Part shown: positions 1-11,710 of the stretch, in pieces
Numbering within the stretch: position 1 is the stretch's first letter
Layout: every line of letters begins with the position of its first letter
Source of the DNA: Argentina anserina
Lineage: Eukaryota > Streptophyta > Magnoliopsida > Rosales > Rosaceae
Assembly (NCBI RefSeq): GCF_933775445.1
Contig: NC_065876.1
Span: 28,272,001-28,336,000 of the forward strand
Direction of reading: 5' to 3'
DNA length: 64,000 bases
The notes under the pieces: generated by a model
Seen by the model: only the letters and a program-made list of their open reading frames with translations
Databases searched by the model: none
Told to the model about the DNA's origin: nothing
Program-made: the position numbers and the translations under genes

Positions 1-1546
1 TTAGCTCCAATTAGCACAGTTTTACAACGTGCGTCAATACTAATGTGCTATTTTGCTTGGACTTGCATTTCTAATCTCGCAAGTATTTCAAACTTGAGCC
101 CAATTATGTTTGGTCATCCACGCATCGGAGGGGTTGGGTGGAGACTAACATGAATGGTGAAGTAAATGGGTTGCCATGCTTATAGGTGTGACCTTTGAAT
201 CAAGGAAATATTTAAGCACTATTGTAGTGGGGCTCGTAGAAACTTCCTCTATTCATTTTCTCCCCCCAAACTGTTTACCTCTAAAATTTAGTTACAAGTG
301 AGTCGTTATTATCGTGACCACAAAATGAGTTAGTTGCAATATATGTGGAATGACTTGGTCCAAAATGAGACTGAGAAGTGATCTACTTCACCTTTTATTG
401 TTGCACCAACGTGAGTTTATGATCTTGAGTTAAAATATAGTTATAAAATATTCGTATACAACCAATATGACTGTGAACCTTTTCGCTGGTGTTTCTATCA
501 AATAATCGAGTATTGAAACCATAATGAACTACATGACCTGCTGGCAATGTATAGAATAGGAAGCCATCGATGTATCCAAAACTCTAGCTAGCCATATCCC
601 CCATACAAGATGATTACTGGTATCTACTTGGAAAAGGGAACAATGCCCTAATGATATTTTGTCATAGAGTACACGACGACATTATTAGCATGCATGTTGT
701 TGAAGCAAACGAAGGACTTGTTAATTAGTTAATTTGATAGTTCACATGCATCCTTTCATGTTAGTTCTTCCTCCAACATGAGAGCTCCATTTCATATCAT
801 GAGAGGGCAATTTACATATCAGAATTAGAAGTAGACGACACGCTTGTGAGTATCAACTACGTCCAACTAAAGAAAAACACATTATCAATGATTTTTCGTT
901 GATCATGCTACATGCATGCTTAACCTGACCTTATTCTCTATTTTTTAAAAATGATGGACGAGTGGGTCTACCACTTCGGGCCCGGAGAGCAGATACGGTA
1001 CATGTATTCCTCATAAGTGTTTTTCACATGCGGATGATCGAACTAGTAACCTCCTATTATTAAGAATATCATATCAGCATTCGCCCAACATGCGGGTGGT
1101 GTGACTACCAATATCTTATTCTTATTTCTTAACAACCTTTATTTTATTTTATTTTAAATTTAGTCAAAAAGACTATTTTCACTTTGATTCAACGTCTTAG
1201 TGCTGTCCCGATGGTCCACCGGCTCAAAAATTCCCTACAAAGTTCAAAAAACGGGTCGGGCCATCATCCCAAATCAAATGAACGGATCGTAGACGAGGTG
1301 GCGTGACTGGCGGGCATAGACCATAAAGACGGTCGCCGTAGCCAAATCCCCTGCATGCCTACGTGGCTACGTGACATAAATTCGCATCTGAAAACGTATA
1401 TAAAAAAAGTCGCATCTGAAAATGATAACGCCGTTGCCTAACCTCATCGCCGGACCAAAAATTGTCAAGTTGTCTCCAAAATAATGGACCCAACACCCAC
1501 GCCTAAGCTCAAAACTAGAATATTCAAAAAATGACACCCCCCCTTC
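1..1546. other. intergenic sequence upstream of the galactosyltransferase gene
   Basis: No protein-coding exon, RNA gene or bounded transposon could be supported here on either strand. The sequence is AT-rich. The last few hundred bases would contain the promoter of the galactosyltransferase gene. Confidence 0.6.
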
Positions 1547-1553
1547 TATAAAT
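1547..1553 (+). promoter_or_regulatory. TATA box of the galactosyltransferase gene
   Basis: A TATAAAT motif lies 104 bp upstream of the start codon at 1657. It is followed by a C/T-rich stretch typical of plant transcription starts, which implies a 5' UTR of roughly 75 nt. This is inferred from motif and spacing only. Confidence 0.6.
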
Positions 1554-1656
1554 CTCACCCTCCTCCCATTCATTCACTTTCAGCTTCGCGCAACTCTCAC
1601 AACTTCATCTTTAGTTCATCTTTTCGTCTCTGTAAAAAAAAAAACACGCGGCGAGG

Positions 1657-4597
1657 ATGAAGAACCGAAGCTCCAGCAAGATCTCAGCTAAATGGATTCC
1701 CATTTTCTGCGTACCCTCTTTTCTTCTCGGCATGCTGATCACCAGCAGGTATAGTGTGATCTCCGTCTTGTTCATAATTTCCATATTCTGATCGGTGTAG
1801 TTGAATTATGGGTCTCAGATGGTTGGTTTTAGTAGAATGTGGGCAGTTCCCGAATCCAACGGTCAGTTCATTTCGACTCGTCGTCAGGAGCAAGAGCTTC
1901 AGATTGTGTCCGAAGATTGCGCGACTAAAAAGGTTAGGATATTATTGGTCTTGAAATGGAAACTCTTTAGTTTGAGTTTGGTGTTCTGTTTTTTAAAGAA
2001 GTAGATTTTTGTCGCTAAAGATGGAAGCTTTGTTGGGTTTTATGCAGAAGCTTGGGCAAGAGAAGGATGTGATGAATGAGATTTACAAAACCCACGAGTC
2101 AATTCAGTGAGTTCAACAAGACTTGAGCTCTAGTTGTGATTTTATTGGACTTGGGTTGCAGTTATGTGAGTTTTCTTTGTGTACTGATAATTTTGGGTGC
2201 TTTTTTGCGGAGGTGGATCAGATCTCTAGACAAGCAAATGGCGTCAATTCAGATGGAATTAGCGGCATCTCGGAGTTCTCAGGAGATGGGGGTATCCGGT
2301 GACTCCACAGCCACTTCAGTATTGCAGAAGGACAGTTCAGTCAAGAAGAAGGCTTTTATTGTGATTGGAATTAACACTGCTTTTAGTAGTAGGAAGCGGC
2401 GTGATTCGGTTAGAGAGACTTGGATGCCTCAAGGTCTTTTCTTTTGCTCTTCTTAATTTGTGTTAGCATAAGATCCAATTTGTTTTTGTGGGCTTGATTG
2501 CTGAAACTGTATGAAATGTTTGGCCAGGGGAAAAGCTACTGCAGTTGGAGCGTGAGAAGGGGATTGTTATTCGTTTCATGATTGGGCACAGGTAATTTGG
2601 CTTTCACTTGTTCTTTTCCATCTGAATTGTCATAATATGTTTATGAAAAATTATATAATCAACCTGTGCAATGAAACATGAAGAGGAAGTCTTTACTTAT
2701 CTCAATGAAAAATTATATAATCAACCTGTGCAATGTACACACTTCACTTATTTTTGCTTGATTCTAAGCTTCAACCCTCACTCTACTTTTAAATTTTAAT
2801 TCAACGAGTCAGATATTGAGATTTTCCATAAGATGGAAAACCTTGTGCAAGATGCCATATTATCCATTCGTGGCCTCATTTCTGGGAACAAGTTCTGCAT
2901 CACATGCTTCCCTACTTCAGTTTGAAATCAATTTTCGTATGAAGTTTTAATTTTTCTTTTGCTTATGACCTGGCAATTTTAAAGAAGGGGAACTTGAAGA
3001 ACAGGAAGATAATTGGAAATTGTTATATCGAATAATATATGCCACAACATGTTTTACTTATTTATCTTTTCTCATATATGGTATGAGTAAGATTATATCA
3101 GCATTAGAAATTGTTTTACACTTATCAAAAGTAGGTTTTGTTTCCGTTTTGAAACTGACCTCAGTTGTATCTGGACCATTTATACAGTGCAACATCCAAC
3201 AGCATTTTAGATCGAGCCATTGATTCAGAAGAATCTCAACACAAGGATTTCCTCAGGCTGGTAAGAGAGATGACATAAAACTATCCATGGAACTATTATA
3301 CTATAAATCTGTGCTGAGTCTTGTTTTGTGCTTAGGAACATGTTGAAGGTTATCATGAGTTGTCAGCCAAAACAAAAAATTTCTTCACCACTGCAGTTGC
3401 AAAGTGGGATGCCGATTTTTATGTCAAGGTGGATGACGATGTACATGTCAATTTGGGTAAGCCCTATTGCTGAATTGCTCTTATTTTCAGTTGTAGAAAG
3501 ATATGAATGTCATTACTAAGGATGGTTTTCCTACTGTCTTGCTTGCACAGGCATGCTAGCATCAACTCTTGCCCATCACCGTTCAAAGCCTAGAGTATAC
3601 ATTGGGTGTATGAAATCTGGACCTGTTCTTGCTCAAAAGTAATTGTCCTGAGCATTTACATTGATGATAGCTACTCTAATTCTCATTAAGCCTTGAGGGG
3701 AATTAATTCTTATGTTTCTTTATTCTTTAGGAGTGTTAAGTACCATGAACCAGAGCATTGGAAGTTTGGTGAGGCGGGAAACAAATACTTCCGACATGCA
3801 ACTGGACAGATTTATGCAATCTCCAAGGATCTAGCTACATACATATCCATTAACCAGTAAGCCTATTTTTCTGTTCTTGCAATATCTGATATTTCGGACC
3901 ATATGTAATCTTATATGCAAGACTATTTGATGGTGTTCATATGATTGCACCTTTTCTTTTATACTACATTATGCATATATTGAAGTCTGAGCACACATTC
4001 TTTATTTTTTCAGGCCCATTTTGCATAAGTATGCCAATGAAGATGTGTCTCTCGGTTCGTGGTTCATTGGTCTTGAAGTTGAACACATTGACGAGCGCAA
4101 TATGTGTTGCGGCACACCACCGGGTACTCTCTTTAGTACAGAGCTGTTATTAGTGAATGTCTTCCATCTAACTTCAAATAAATGAAAACAATCAATGCAA
4201 ATGTTCATATGTGAAGTTGGACCCACTGAAGAGATTACAGTGACATATTTGCGAGCAATTTTGCCTCCTTTAAGAACAATACATTCTGGGCCATTTGATG
4301 TCCCTGCTTTACTTACAAGGAACCTCCTTGCTGTTAGGAACATGATGTTTACCCAGAGTTCATTACTCATATCTGAAACTTATGGATGTGATGAGCCTAT
4401 CTTTTTTTATTTTTAATCTTATTTTTAATTCATTTGAATCTTCTGCAGACTGTGAGTGGAAGGCACAGGCAGGTAATGTGTGCATTGCATCATTTGATTG
4501 GAGCTGCAGTGGTATCTGTAAGTCAGTGGAGAAGATTAAATTTGTTCATGAAAAGTGTGCTGAAGGGGATGCAGCTGTTTGGGGTTCGTTGTTCTAG
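1657..4597 (+). CDS. B3GALT7: beta-1,3-galactosyltransferase, GT31 family (B3GALT7-like), 11 exons
   Basis: A type II Golgi glycosyltransferase that would transfer galactose from UDP-Gal in beta-1,3 linkage to glycans such as N-glycans or arabinogalactan proteins. My exons are 1657-1748, 1836-1932, 2048-2106, 2222-2433, 2528-2591, 3188-3260, 3336-3456, 3551-3638, 3731-3856, 4014-4123 and 4449-4597. All have GT/AG borders and join in frame to 396 residues, a normal length for the family. A hydrophobic signal anchor spans about residues 12-30 ([16 protein letters not shown]). The stem carries the DUF4094-like segment ([17 protein letters not shown]). The catalytic domain shows [19 protein letters not shown], the metal-binding VDDDVHVN motif, [10 protein letters not shown], and the [19 protein letters not shown] and CCGTPPDC blocks. 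It ends in the plant-specific Cys-rich tail (FDWSCSGIC). No frameshift or stop was seen. The family call is firm. The choice of B3GALT7 over paralogues 2-4 and 8 rests on the N-terminus as I remember it and is less sure. Confidence 0.9.
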
Positions 4598-6568
4598 ATC
4601 ACTTCTTTTTGTAGGGTCTTTGCTGTCAAAACAAACAAGTACATAGAATCAGGTCAGTTGTGATCGCATCAAAATGCAGCAACGGTATTGAGATTTATAG
4701 TGGAGGTTGACATACCGAAGATATAATCAGTCAGGGAAGACTCAGTGAGCTGCTGCTTTAGTTATGCCGAAGCTGTTCATCTGAAGTGTTGTGAATTTGA
4801 AGACACCATTTGTGTTTCAAGATGTCTTCTGATTGTAATTCAGCGCAGGAGGAGGATAAGAGCCTATTTATACAAATTGAGTTATTTTCTTTTATGATAC
4901 TTTTTACATAAGAGTGAAATATGTTCTTATGTATGGAACTTATTCAAAGCACCAACGGGCTACTGAACCCACTGTCTATTTTACACGTGGCATAATCTGA
5001 GCCATTTACTTGATCGAACCGTTAGTTAAGCCTCACTTCTCTTAACAGTCAACGTCCAGTAATTTTTAAAAACAAGAACATTTGTCAATATGGTAGAAAC
5101 TGAGTTGGGGGTTGAATGTCCATTAAAGCCCAGGTAAGAATTAGGTGAACGATGGGGTTTCGGGGTCTGTCGCTTTTCTGGGTTTGATCTATGATTCATA
5201 GATTAAAGGAGCTTCATGTAAGATCACTAAAACAAGGTTCGAAGCCACGAAAAATATGTAGCCGCTGTCCACCAAAGACAACGGAGTAGACGACGGTGAT
5301 GAAAACGGGTTCCGGTTGTCAACCTCCGATGACTAGATTCGGGTTCGACCCGAAACTCACCATCCCGTGGATCACCGTTAATTTCATGTTTAGGATCTAG
5401 AGCTTGAAGAGGATGAGAGGCCGATATAATCAATTGAGAAATTGTCCAGCTTATATATATCAGTGGTTGAACGAAACCAGTAGCCATAAATTCATGATTT
5501 TTTCCTTTGGAAACACACGACTTTCATAGAAGACGAGGGTACGTACATGGGTTGTTGATTTATGATGTTTAATTGGTAAGATTGAGTGATTTTGATATAG
5601 TTGATGATACAGAATGGAAGGAGGTGGTGAGAGAGCCATATATGCAGACCTCGCCCGTACAGATTTTGACGGAAACCTTTCCCAAACCTCAGCGATCTTC
5701 TTGGGAGTGAGGGAAATTCCGGCGCCGGTCGGATTTGGGAGCCATGGTTGGTCTCTTCAAGACTGATGTGGGGGGATGAAGAACGGGGAGGGGAGCAGAT
5801 TTTTTTTTGTTTTTGTTTGGTGCAACTGTGTTTATGCTTATTTTTCTAAATAAGTAGTTGATAAGTAAAATAACGGTGTATTTTGGAAATTAATTTTTAT
5901 AAGTGGTTGTTTGTGGCAAAACCGTGATAATGTATTTAGTAAATTTAAATTTATTTATATTTTTGATTTGTCAAATAACTAATTTAAATATTTAAGATAA
6001 TTTTGCATGAATTGTTTGACAATATAACCTAATGTACTGAAGTGTATTATTTATGTATCATTTTCCTTAATTTTTAAAACTAAAAAGACAAAGGAATGAG
6101 CATACGTGAAAAAGAAAGAGTTAAAGGCTAAAGAATGAGAATAAGTTTTTAAACCCCGGTTGGCTTTGCATGATTATAATTTATCGTTTAGTCAATATAT
6201 GTATATTTGAACCCTGTAAAAAAACCAACATTTTTCTCAGACACCCTAAAATGGGTTAACCTTGTCAAAAGAAAGATTAAAAACATATTAGTACATAGTA
6301 ACTTTCAATTGATACAGATTATTTGAAAACTTGTTTCGTGAATAAATAAGAAGTTGTTTTTATACACTTCAACAATTACAGACTATTTAGATCTCAATTT
6401 GTGAATGCTACAACTGGTAATAGAATTACAAGGCGAATGAGAAAAGAAACGAAAAAGCTAAGAGAACCTACTAAGTGCAGCTAACTCAATACAAGCTAAA
6501 AATGCTAAAGCTAATTCACTGCCATTACAAATATGTTCAATGATTGTTCAAGAGTTATATTTGCCTCA
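4598..6568. other. 3' UTR of the galactosyltransferase and intergenic DNA
   Basis: The first 250-350 bp after the stop are the likely 3' UTR. A reverse open frame near 5227-5487 resembles no family I know. The remainder (about 5800-6500) is AT-rich with no supported feature. Confidence 0.5.
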
Positions 6569-6781
6569 TCATGTGCTGAAGAAGGTCCATATTTTCTTCC
6601 TTATTGACGCTTGACCATAATGATCCTCATCATCATAGTCGATGTTGCTCTTATCACCTGAATTGTTGCCACTCTCACCACATGTGCTGTTGCCACAACT
6701 AGATTCTGTGGCATTCACTTCCATACTCAACTCTGTCTCTTCAACCAGTGAAATAAGATGAGATTTAGAGAATGAATTTTC
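6569..6781 (-). pseudogene. C-terminal coding scrap of an unidentified gene, cut by a copia LTR
   Basis: Read on the reverse strand from the LTR boundary at 6781, this frame stays open for 70 codons and ends in TGA at 6571-6569. The peptide is acidic and Ser/Asn-rich in the middle (SGNNSGDKSNIDYDDED) and ends KKIWTFFST. The composition and the natural-looking C-terminus suggest a real last exon. The upstream part is missing because the copia LTR begins in the next base. I do not recognise the family. It may be a truncated host gene or, less likely, captured sequence or a chance frame. Confidence 0.4.
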
Positions 6782-6931
6782 TGATATCTATTCATTTTCA
6801 CATTGGATGCTACATATAGAGTTTACATTGTACTACAACCGTACGTACTATGTACTACCATATACATAATAGGTTAAGTACTAACTACATGATATACATC
6901 CCTAAAATATATTCTATAACTCACGTTGACA
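6782..6931 (-). repeat. 3' LTR of copia copy A
   Basis: On the reverse strand the segment begins TGTCAACGTG directly after the purine tract and ends GATATCA, giving TG...CA termini over about 150 bp. The outer end is set from the TG/CA rule and the junction with the coding scrap, because the partner LTR is absent. It is unlike the 167-bp LTR of the related full-length copy, although the pol regions are clearly related. Confidence 0.5.
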
Positions 6932-6938
6932 CTCCCCC

Positions 6939-9900
6939 TCAAGGTGGTGCATACACATCAACCATACCCAACTTGCTAAGTAAATCATAAAACGCTTTCT
7001 TAAAAACTCTTTTAGTGAGTATATCTGCAAGCTGCTCTTCAGTGGAGATAAAAATGAAGCTAATAATCTTTGCATCTAGCTTCTCTTTTATGAAATGATG
7101 ACCCACCTCCACGTGTTTAGTACGATTATGTTGTACTGGATTTTGTGATATACCAATTGCGGCTTTGTTGTCACAATACAATTGCATAGCATTTTTCAAT
7201 TTAACACCTAAATCACGTAGTAGATTTCTCAGCCACAACAATTCACACAGTCCATGAGTCATACCTCTATACTCAGCCTTAACACTCGATCTGGCCACAA
7301 CTTTCTGCTTCTTACTCTTCCATGTGACTAAATTACCTCCCACAAAGGTAAAATAAACTGATGTTGGGTTTAGAGAACATTACTCTTCTCCATGTGACCA
7401 AACTGCTTCTTGTTTGTAATATATCCAGCCCAGTTTGCATATGTAAAGCCACTAACCTCAAGAATGTTGTTGGGTTCAGAGAACATTACTCCTCTCCCTA
7501 GAGCTGACTTCAAGTACCTCAAAATTCTCACAACAACATCCATGTGACTCTCACTTGGATTATGCATGAAATGTCTCACTATACTTACTGCATAAGCAAT
7601 ATCTGGTCTAGAATGGATCAAATAAATCAAGCGCCCAACTAACCTCTGATAGCGAGCTCGATCAGTTGGTGTCTAGTCTGGATACTCTGTTAGATGATGG
7701 TTTTGCTCAATATGAGTGTCGATAGGTGTGCAATCTAACATACATGTCTCTGTTAACAAATCAAGTATATAATTCCTCTGGTACAAGTAGATCTCATCTC
7801 TCCCCCTGGTTACTTCAATCCCTAAGAAATACTTGAGATCACCCAAGTCCTTCATCTCAAACTCAGAAGACAATTGTCCATGTAGCCAATCCATTTCTAC
7901 AGTATCATTGCCAGTAATAACCATATCATCAACATATATAATCAAAGCTACTACTTTATCTTGTTAGTGCTTAAGAAACAGGGTATGATATGAATTACTC
8001 TGTTTGTAACCAATCTTCCGCATAAATTGTGAGAACCTCCCAAACCAGGCACGAGGTGATTGTTTGTGACCATATATAGACTTTCTCAATTTGCACACAA
8101 AATCATCAGAAGAATTAGTTACGTACCCTGGAGGCAGACTCATATACACCTCTTCAGCTAACTCTGCATGAAGAAATGCATTCTTGACATCAAACTGTCA
8201 GAGTGACTAATTCAAACTAGTGGCAAATGAAAGGAGAACTCAGATATTGTTCATCTTTGGTACAAGAGCAAGAGTCGCATCATAATCAATACCATATGTC
8301 TGAGTAAATCCCTTCGCAACAAGGCATGTTTTATACTTGCTTATTGAGCCATCTGCATTACAGTGAACACCCAACGACACCCTACGACCTTCTTGCCATG
8401 TGGTGGAGGCACAAGTTCCCAAGTATCATTTTGCTGCAATGCCTTCATCTCTTCTTACATTGCTTTCCTCTATTTTGGATCCCCTAATGCATCATGCACT
8501 TTGCTAGGTACTGATACAACAAATATTTGATTCACAAAAGATTCATATGACTTTGATAATCTCCTAGTGGACATATAGTTGGCTACTGGATATTTTAATT
8601 TGGCCTATAAACTAGGTTCATATATTTTGTGGGGTTGACCTTTAGTAGACCTGTTTGGTAACACATATTGCCTACTATCAGACTCACTACTAGTACCAGT
8701 GGATGAACATATCTCAGATGAGTGATCTTCTGCACCAGTAAGTTGTTTGTCGGGGGTATGAGTGATGGCGGGATGGGTAGTTATTATCTCAACTATTGGT
8801 TCTCCTTCTGGAACCTGGGTGGCTGATGTTTCTACCTCTGGTGGAGCTTCTACCACTATTGGTACTAGATTATCTAAAGTTTCCACCCTAGAATGAGTTT
8901 CTGCTACTGGAGTCAAAGTATCTCGAACAATGACTCTTTCTGATTTCTCCCCCTCGCCATGATACAGCTCTTCAAAAAATGAATTCTCCACTGAAAGGCT
9001 GGATTAAAAGAGGTAAAATAACTCATGTTCTCAAAGAAAGTAACATTCATAGTGACATAATACTTTCTGGCGGGTGGATGATAACACTTGTATCAATTCT
9101 GATTGCTTCTATATCCAACAAACACACACTTGATCGCTCGGGGATCCAACTTCGACTTTCTTTGGCTTTTAGGGACATGAACAAAAGGCACACAACCAAA
9201 AACACAGTCAAGTATATTGTGAAAAGAGGGAATGGATACATGAGATGCAAGAACTTGAAGAGGAATTTTTCCCTAAAGGACACTAGATAGAAGACGATTG
9301 ATAAGATAAGCTGAAGCTGCTACAACATCACCCCACAAATACTTAGCCATATGAGCACTAAAAAGAATGGAACGAGCCATATCAAGGAGATGCAAGTTTT
9401 TTTTTCTTTCGGACACCCCATTTTGCTCTAGTGTTCATGGACATGTGGCTTGGTGAATAATCTCATGATCTTCCAAAAACTGTTGAAAAATATGACTGAC
9501 ATACTCTCCCCCCCATTATTAGAACGAAGAATCTTAATGTTATACTGTGTTTGGACATGAGTGTGAACAACTTGAAAAGTAGGAAAAACCTCATCTTTGG
9601 TTTGAAGAAGAACAACCCTTGATGACCTAGTGCAATTAACACTTTGCCCCTCAAATCCCACTGACCAAGTATCTCTCTGGTGAGAAGATTCTGAAAAATC
9701 ACATACATGGGAAAAAAAAGGTTACAGATCATTGAGACTCAATATTCAACTGAAGAACATATAACAAGTGATGTGATAGATCATGTATATATAGAACATT
9801 ATGATGTTCTAAAGTATGAGTGATACGAACTGACCATCTTCCTAACACAGGAAAAGCCTCACCATTAGCATTAGTGACATAGGACACATGTGGAGGAGAT

Positions 9901-10060
9901 AACTCAGTAATATAGTTGATTTATCATAAGTCATGTGATTGGAGGCACCATAATCAATAATCCAAGTATCATAACCAACAAAGTTAGAAACTTTCAAAGT
10001 CATACCGATCTTACCACTAGCCCGAGGTTTTGTAGTAACAAAAATGTTACCATTTGTGCA
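6939..10060 (-). pseudogene. broken copia gag-pol polyprotein (protease to RNase H)
   Basis: Fragments in 5'-to-3' order on the reverse strand: protease region with WIIDYGASNHMTYD (about 9930), integrase remnants (9428-9732), the capsid-like/RT linker (8605-8991), RT start (8240-8422), RT core with the YVDD box as IIYVDDMVITGND (7673-7945), and RNase H (6939-7630) ending LADILTKRVFKK and LGMVDVYAPP. The frames are separated by several stops and shifts. In RNase H the usual FTDADWAG motif reads FTYANWAG, so catalytic Asp residues are lost. It is not a functional gene. Confidence 0.85.
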
Positions 10061-10080
10061 GTATTGACTAAAAGCATGTC

Positions 10081-10295
10081 TAGAGTCGTGTGAGAACTCA
10101 ACTCTCCAACCATTCTTGCCATCCAACTCTCGAATAGCATTCGCAGCATCTCTCATGGATAAAATCAATGAAAGTATAACCAGGTGGTCTCCTTGCAACC
10201 CATATTATGTTGATCATTCCAAAGTTATGGAACTCAATGTCAAACTCTCTTTCGGAAACCTAAGAATCCAAATTATTAACATACACGTGAGACTT
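10081..10295 (-). pseudogene. RRM fragment of an RSZ-type SR splicing factor, embedded in copia copy A
   Basis: Translated on the reverse strand, this stretch matches the RNA-recognition motif of plant RSZ21/RSZ22 splicing factors from just after the initiator Met. It reads HVYVNNLDS, then a stop, then VSEREFDIEFHNFGMI, then WVARRPPGYTFIDF, then after a one-base frame change RDAANAIRELDGKNGWRVEF and SHDSR. RNP2-like (VYVNNL) and RNP1-like (PGYTFIDF) segments are both present. No intron is visible across the fragment. The initiator ATG, one sense codon and the frame are broken, so it is a dead fragment. Copia sequence resumes soon after SHDSR (GKIGMTLKVSNFVG). Recognition is from memory of the family. 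Confidence 0.75.
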
Positions 10296-10299
10296 TTTT

Positions 10300-10918
10300 T
10301 TTCAAAACTGAAAAACGATATGAACCTGCCTCAGTGAACCCTCACTGTTGGTGTACTTGCACTGACAAATAAGCAAAAAAAGGGTTAAGGGTGATCAGGT
10401 TGAGTCTGACTGAAAAGCTAGGTGGGACTACTGATGCTTGAAATCAGATAAGAGACGCCGACTCAGGTCAGAATTGGACTGCCAAGGAATGAATCAGAGA
10501 GTAGTCGGGACTAGTTGTGCCAGATGCTGATCTTGAAGTCGAAGACACTAGGGGCAGAGAAGACCATCGACCTAGATTGGCTGATCGATCGTCGCTGAGA
10601 AAAAAATCTGACAACGGTAAGGCTAATGCAGGACTGACACGGGCAACGCTGGGTTTGAAGGACTGACATGGGAGAAACGACGCCGACCGGCGGAGATGCA
10701 AGAATGACAATGGTGGGTTGATGTTGTTGAAGAAGATGCAGCGACAGACTATTTTGGTGCCCAAAGTAAACATTGGGTGCCCAAAGTAAATTTCTTACTG
10801 AAGAAGAAGATGAACTTTGACGATGATGAAAAGATAAGAAACAACCCTAACGATGAGGTTTAATTCCACAAATCAATTGCAGCAGAAAAACAAAGAGGCA
10901 AAGTCCTTCCGGATCTTT
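10300..10918. other. unassigned leader-like sequence between the SR fragment and the next LTR
   Basis: This part lacks the gag domain expected upstream of the protease in copy A. A short direct repeat of GGTGCCCAAAGTAAA occurs near 10757-10790. A reverse frame (10468-10773) is Ser/Leu-rich and unlike any domain I recognise. It may be the copia 5' leader or further captured sequence. Confidence 0.35.
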
Positions 10919-11298
10919 GCTCTAATAATAAGTCAAAGTAGATGCTTCGTTGTGCTCTTTTTGTCATTCGTTCAAGGTTACTTTTGTCCTACTGGGTTTT
11001 ATTGTTTCTTGACAAGGTTTTTAACGAGGAAACATGAAAGCACCGAATAGACGCGCGATACAAGGGTGAGTGCTTTAGGATATTCACTCTAAGTGTGCCT
11101 TAGTCTATTTCATATAGGATAAGGAATTAGTATTCCATGTAATGATAGATTTACTAATACTATTAGAGATAGGAATCCTACTTTGTTACTGTTATGTCTA
11201 TGTAATCATTTATAAATAGAGGCTCCTATTAATGAATAATACACATCTCATTTAGCTTTATATTGCTCTCTATTGTTATATTGATTTCTCCTTAAATA
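10919..11298 (+). repeat. truncated 5' LTR of copia copy B
   Basis: From about 10932 it is closely similar to the right-hand repeat. Shared blocks include GGGTTTTATTG/ACTG, CATGAAAGCACC, TAGGATATTCACTCTAA and GAATAATACACATCTCATTT. It ends TTAAATA, followed directly by a CGTTATCAAGCAC sequence of the half-tRNA-Met primer type. The first about 30 bases of the LTR are not found. Confidence 0.8.
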
Positions 11299-11710
11299 CG
11301 TTATCAAGCACTTTTGCTCTCTAACGCTTGAGTTGTTTTAGGCCCTTCTAGATTGTTTTTGACAGGAAAATTTGTTTGAAGACTCAAAGATTAAAAGTCC
11401 AAGCTTGAAGATCCAAGATTGACGTTTGAAGACTTGGGTTATATTTTTGGTTAGGGTTTTCTAGGACTCAGTTCCTTCTCTTCTTTTTCTATATCACCTT
11501 TCTTAGAATGTGATATTTTGGGAAAGTCAACCTAGTGTGATTTGGAATCACGCGGTACAGTCGCTGACATATAGTGTAATTTGGAATTGCACGGCACATT
11601 CATAAAAGGACAAACTTCTCATGATTTAGAATCACAAAACTTCGGCATCAAACCGTGACATCAGAGTTTTTTTGACCTAATTAAGGAATTTCCATCCTTT
11701 TCTCTAGACA

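Larger units (their letters stand above)
6782..10918 (-). mobile_element. degenerate, 5'-truncated Ty1/copia retrotransposon (copy A)
   Basis: Reverse-strand remnants follow the copia order (protease, integrase, reverse transcriptase, RNase H) and are closely related to the full-length copy at 26591-31815. The 3' end is defined by a polypurine tract (about 6932-6945) followed by an LTR. No matching 5' LTR was found. The upstream portion (about 10300-10918) does not resemble the gag of the related copy. It includes an SR-protein fragment and runs directly into the truncated LTR of the next element. The right boundary is approximate. Confidence 0.75.

Noticed and set aside
5227..5487. Reverse open frame of 86 residues
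   Set aside because: No motif or homologous family recognised, and no splice or promoter context.
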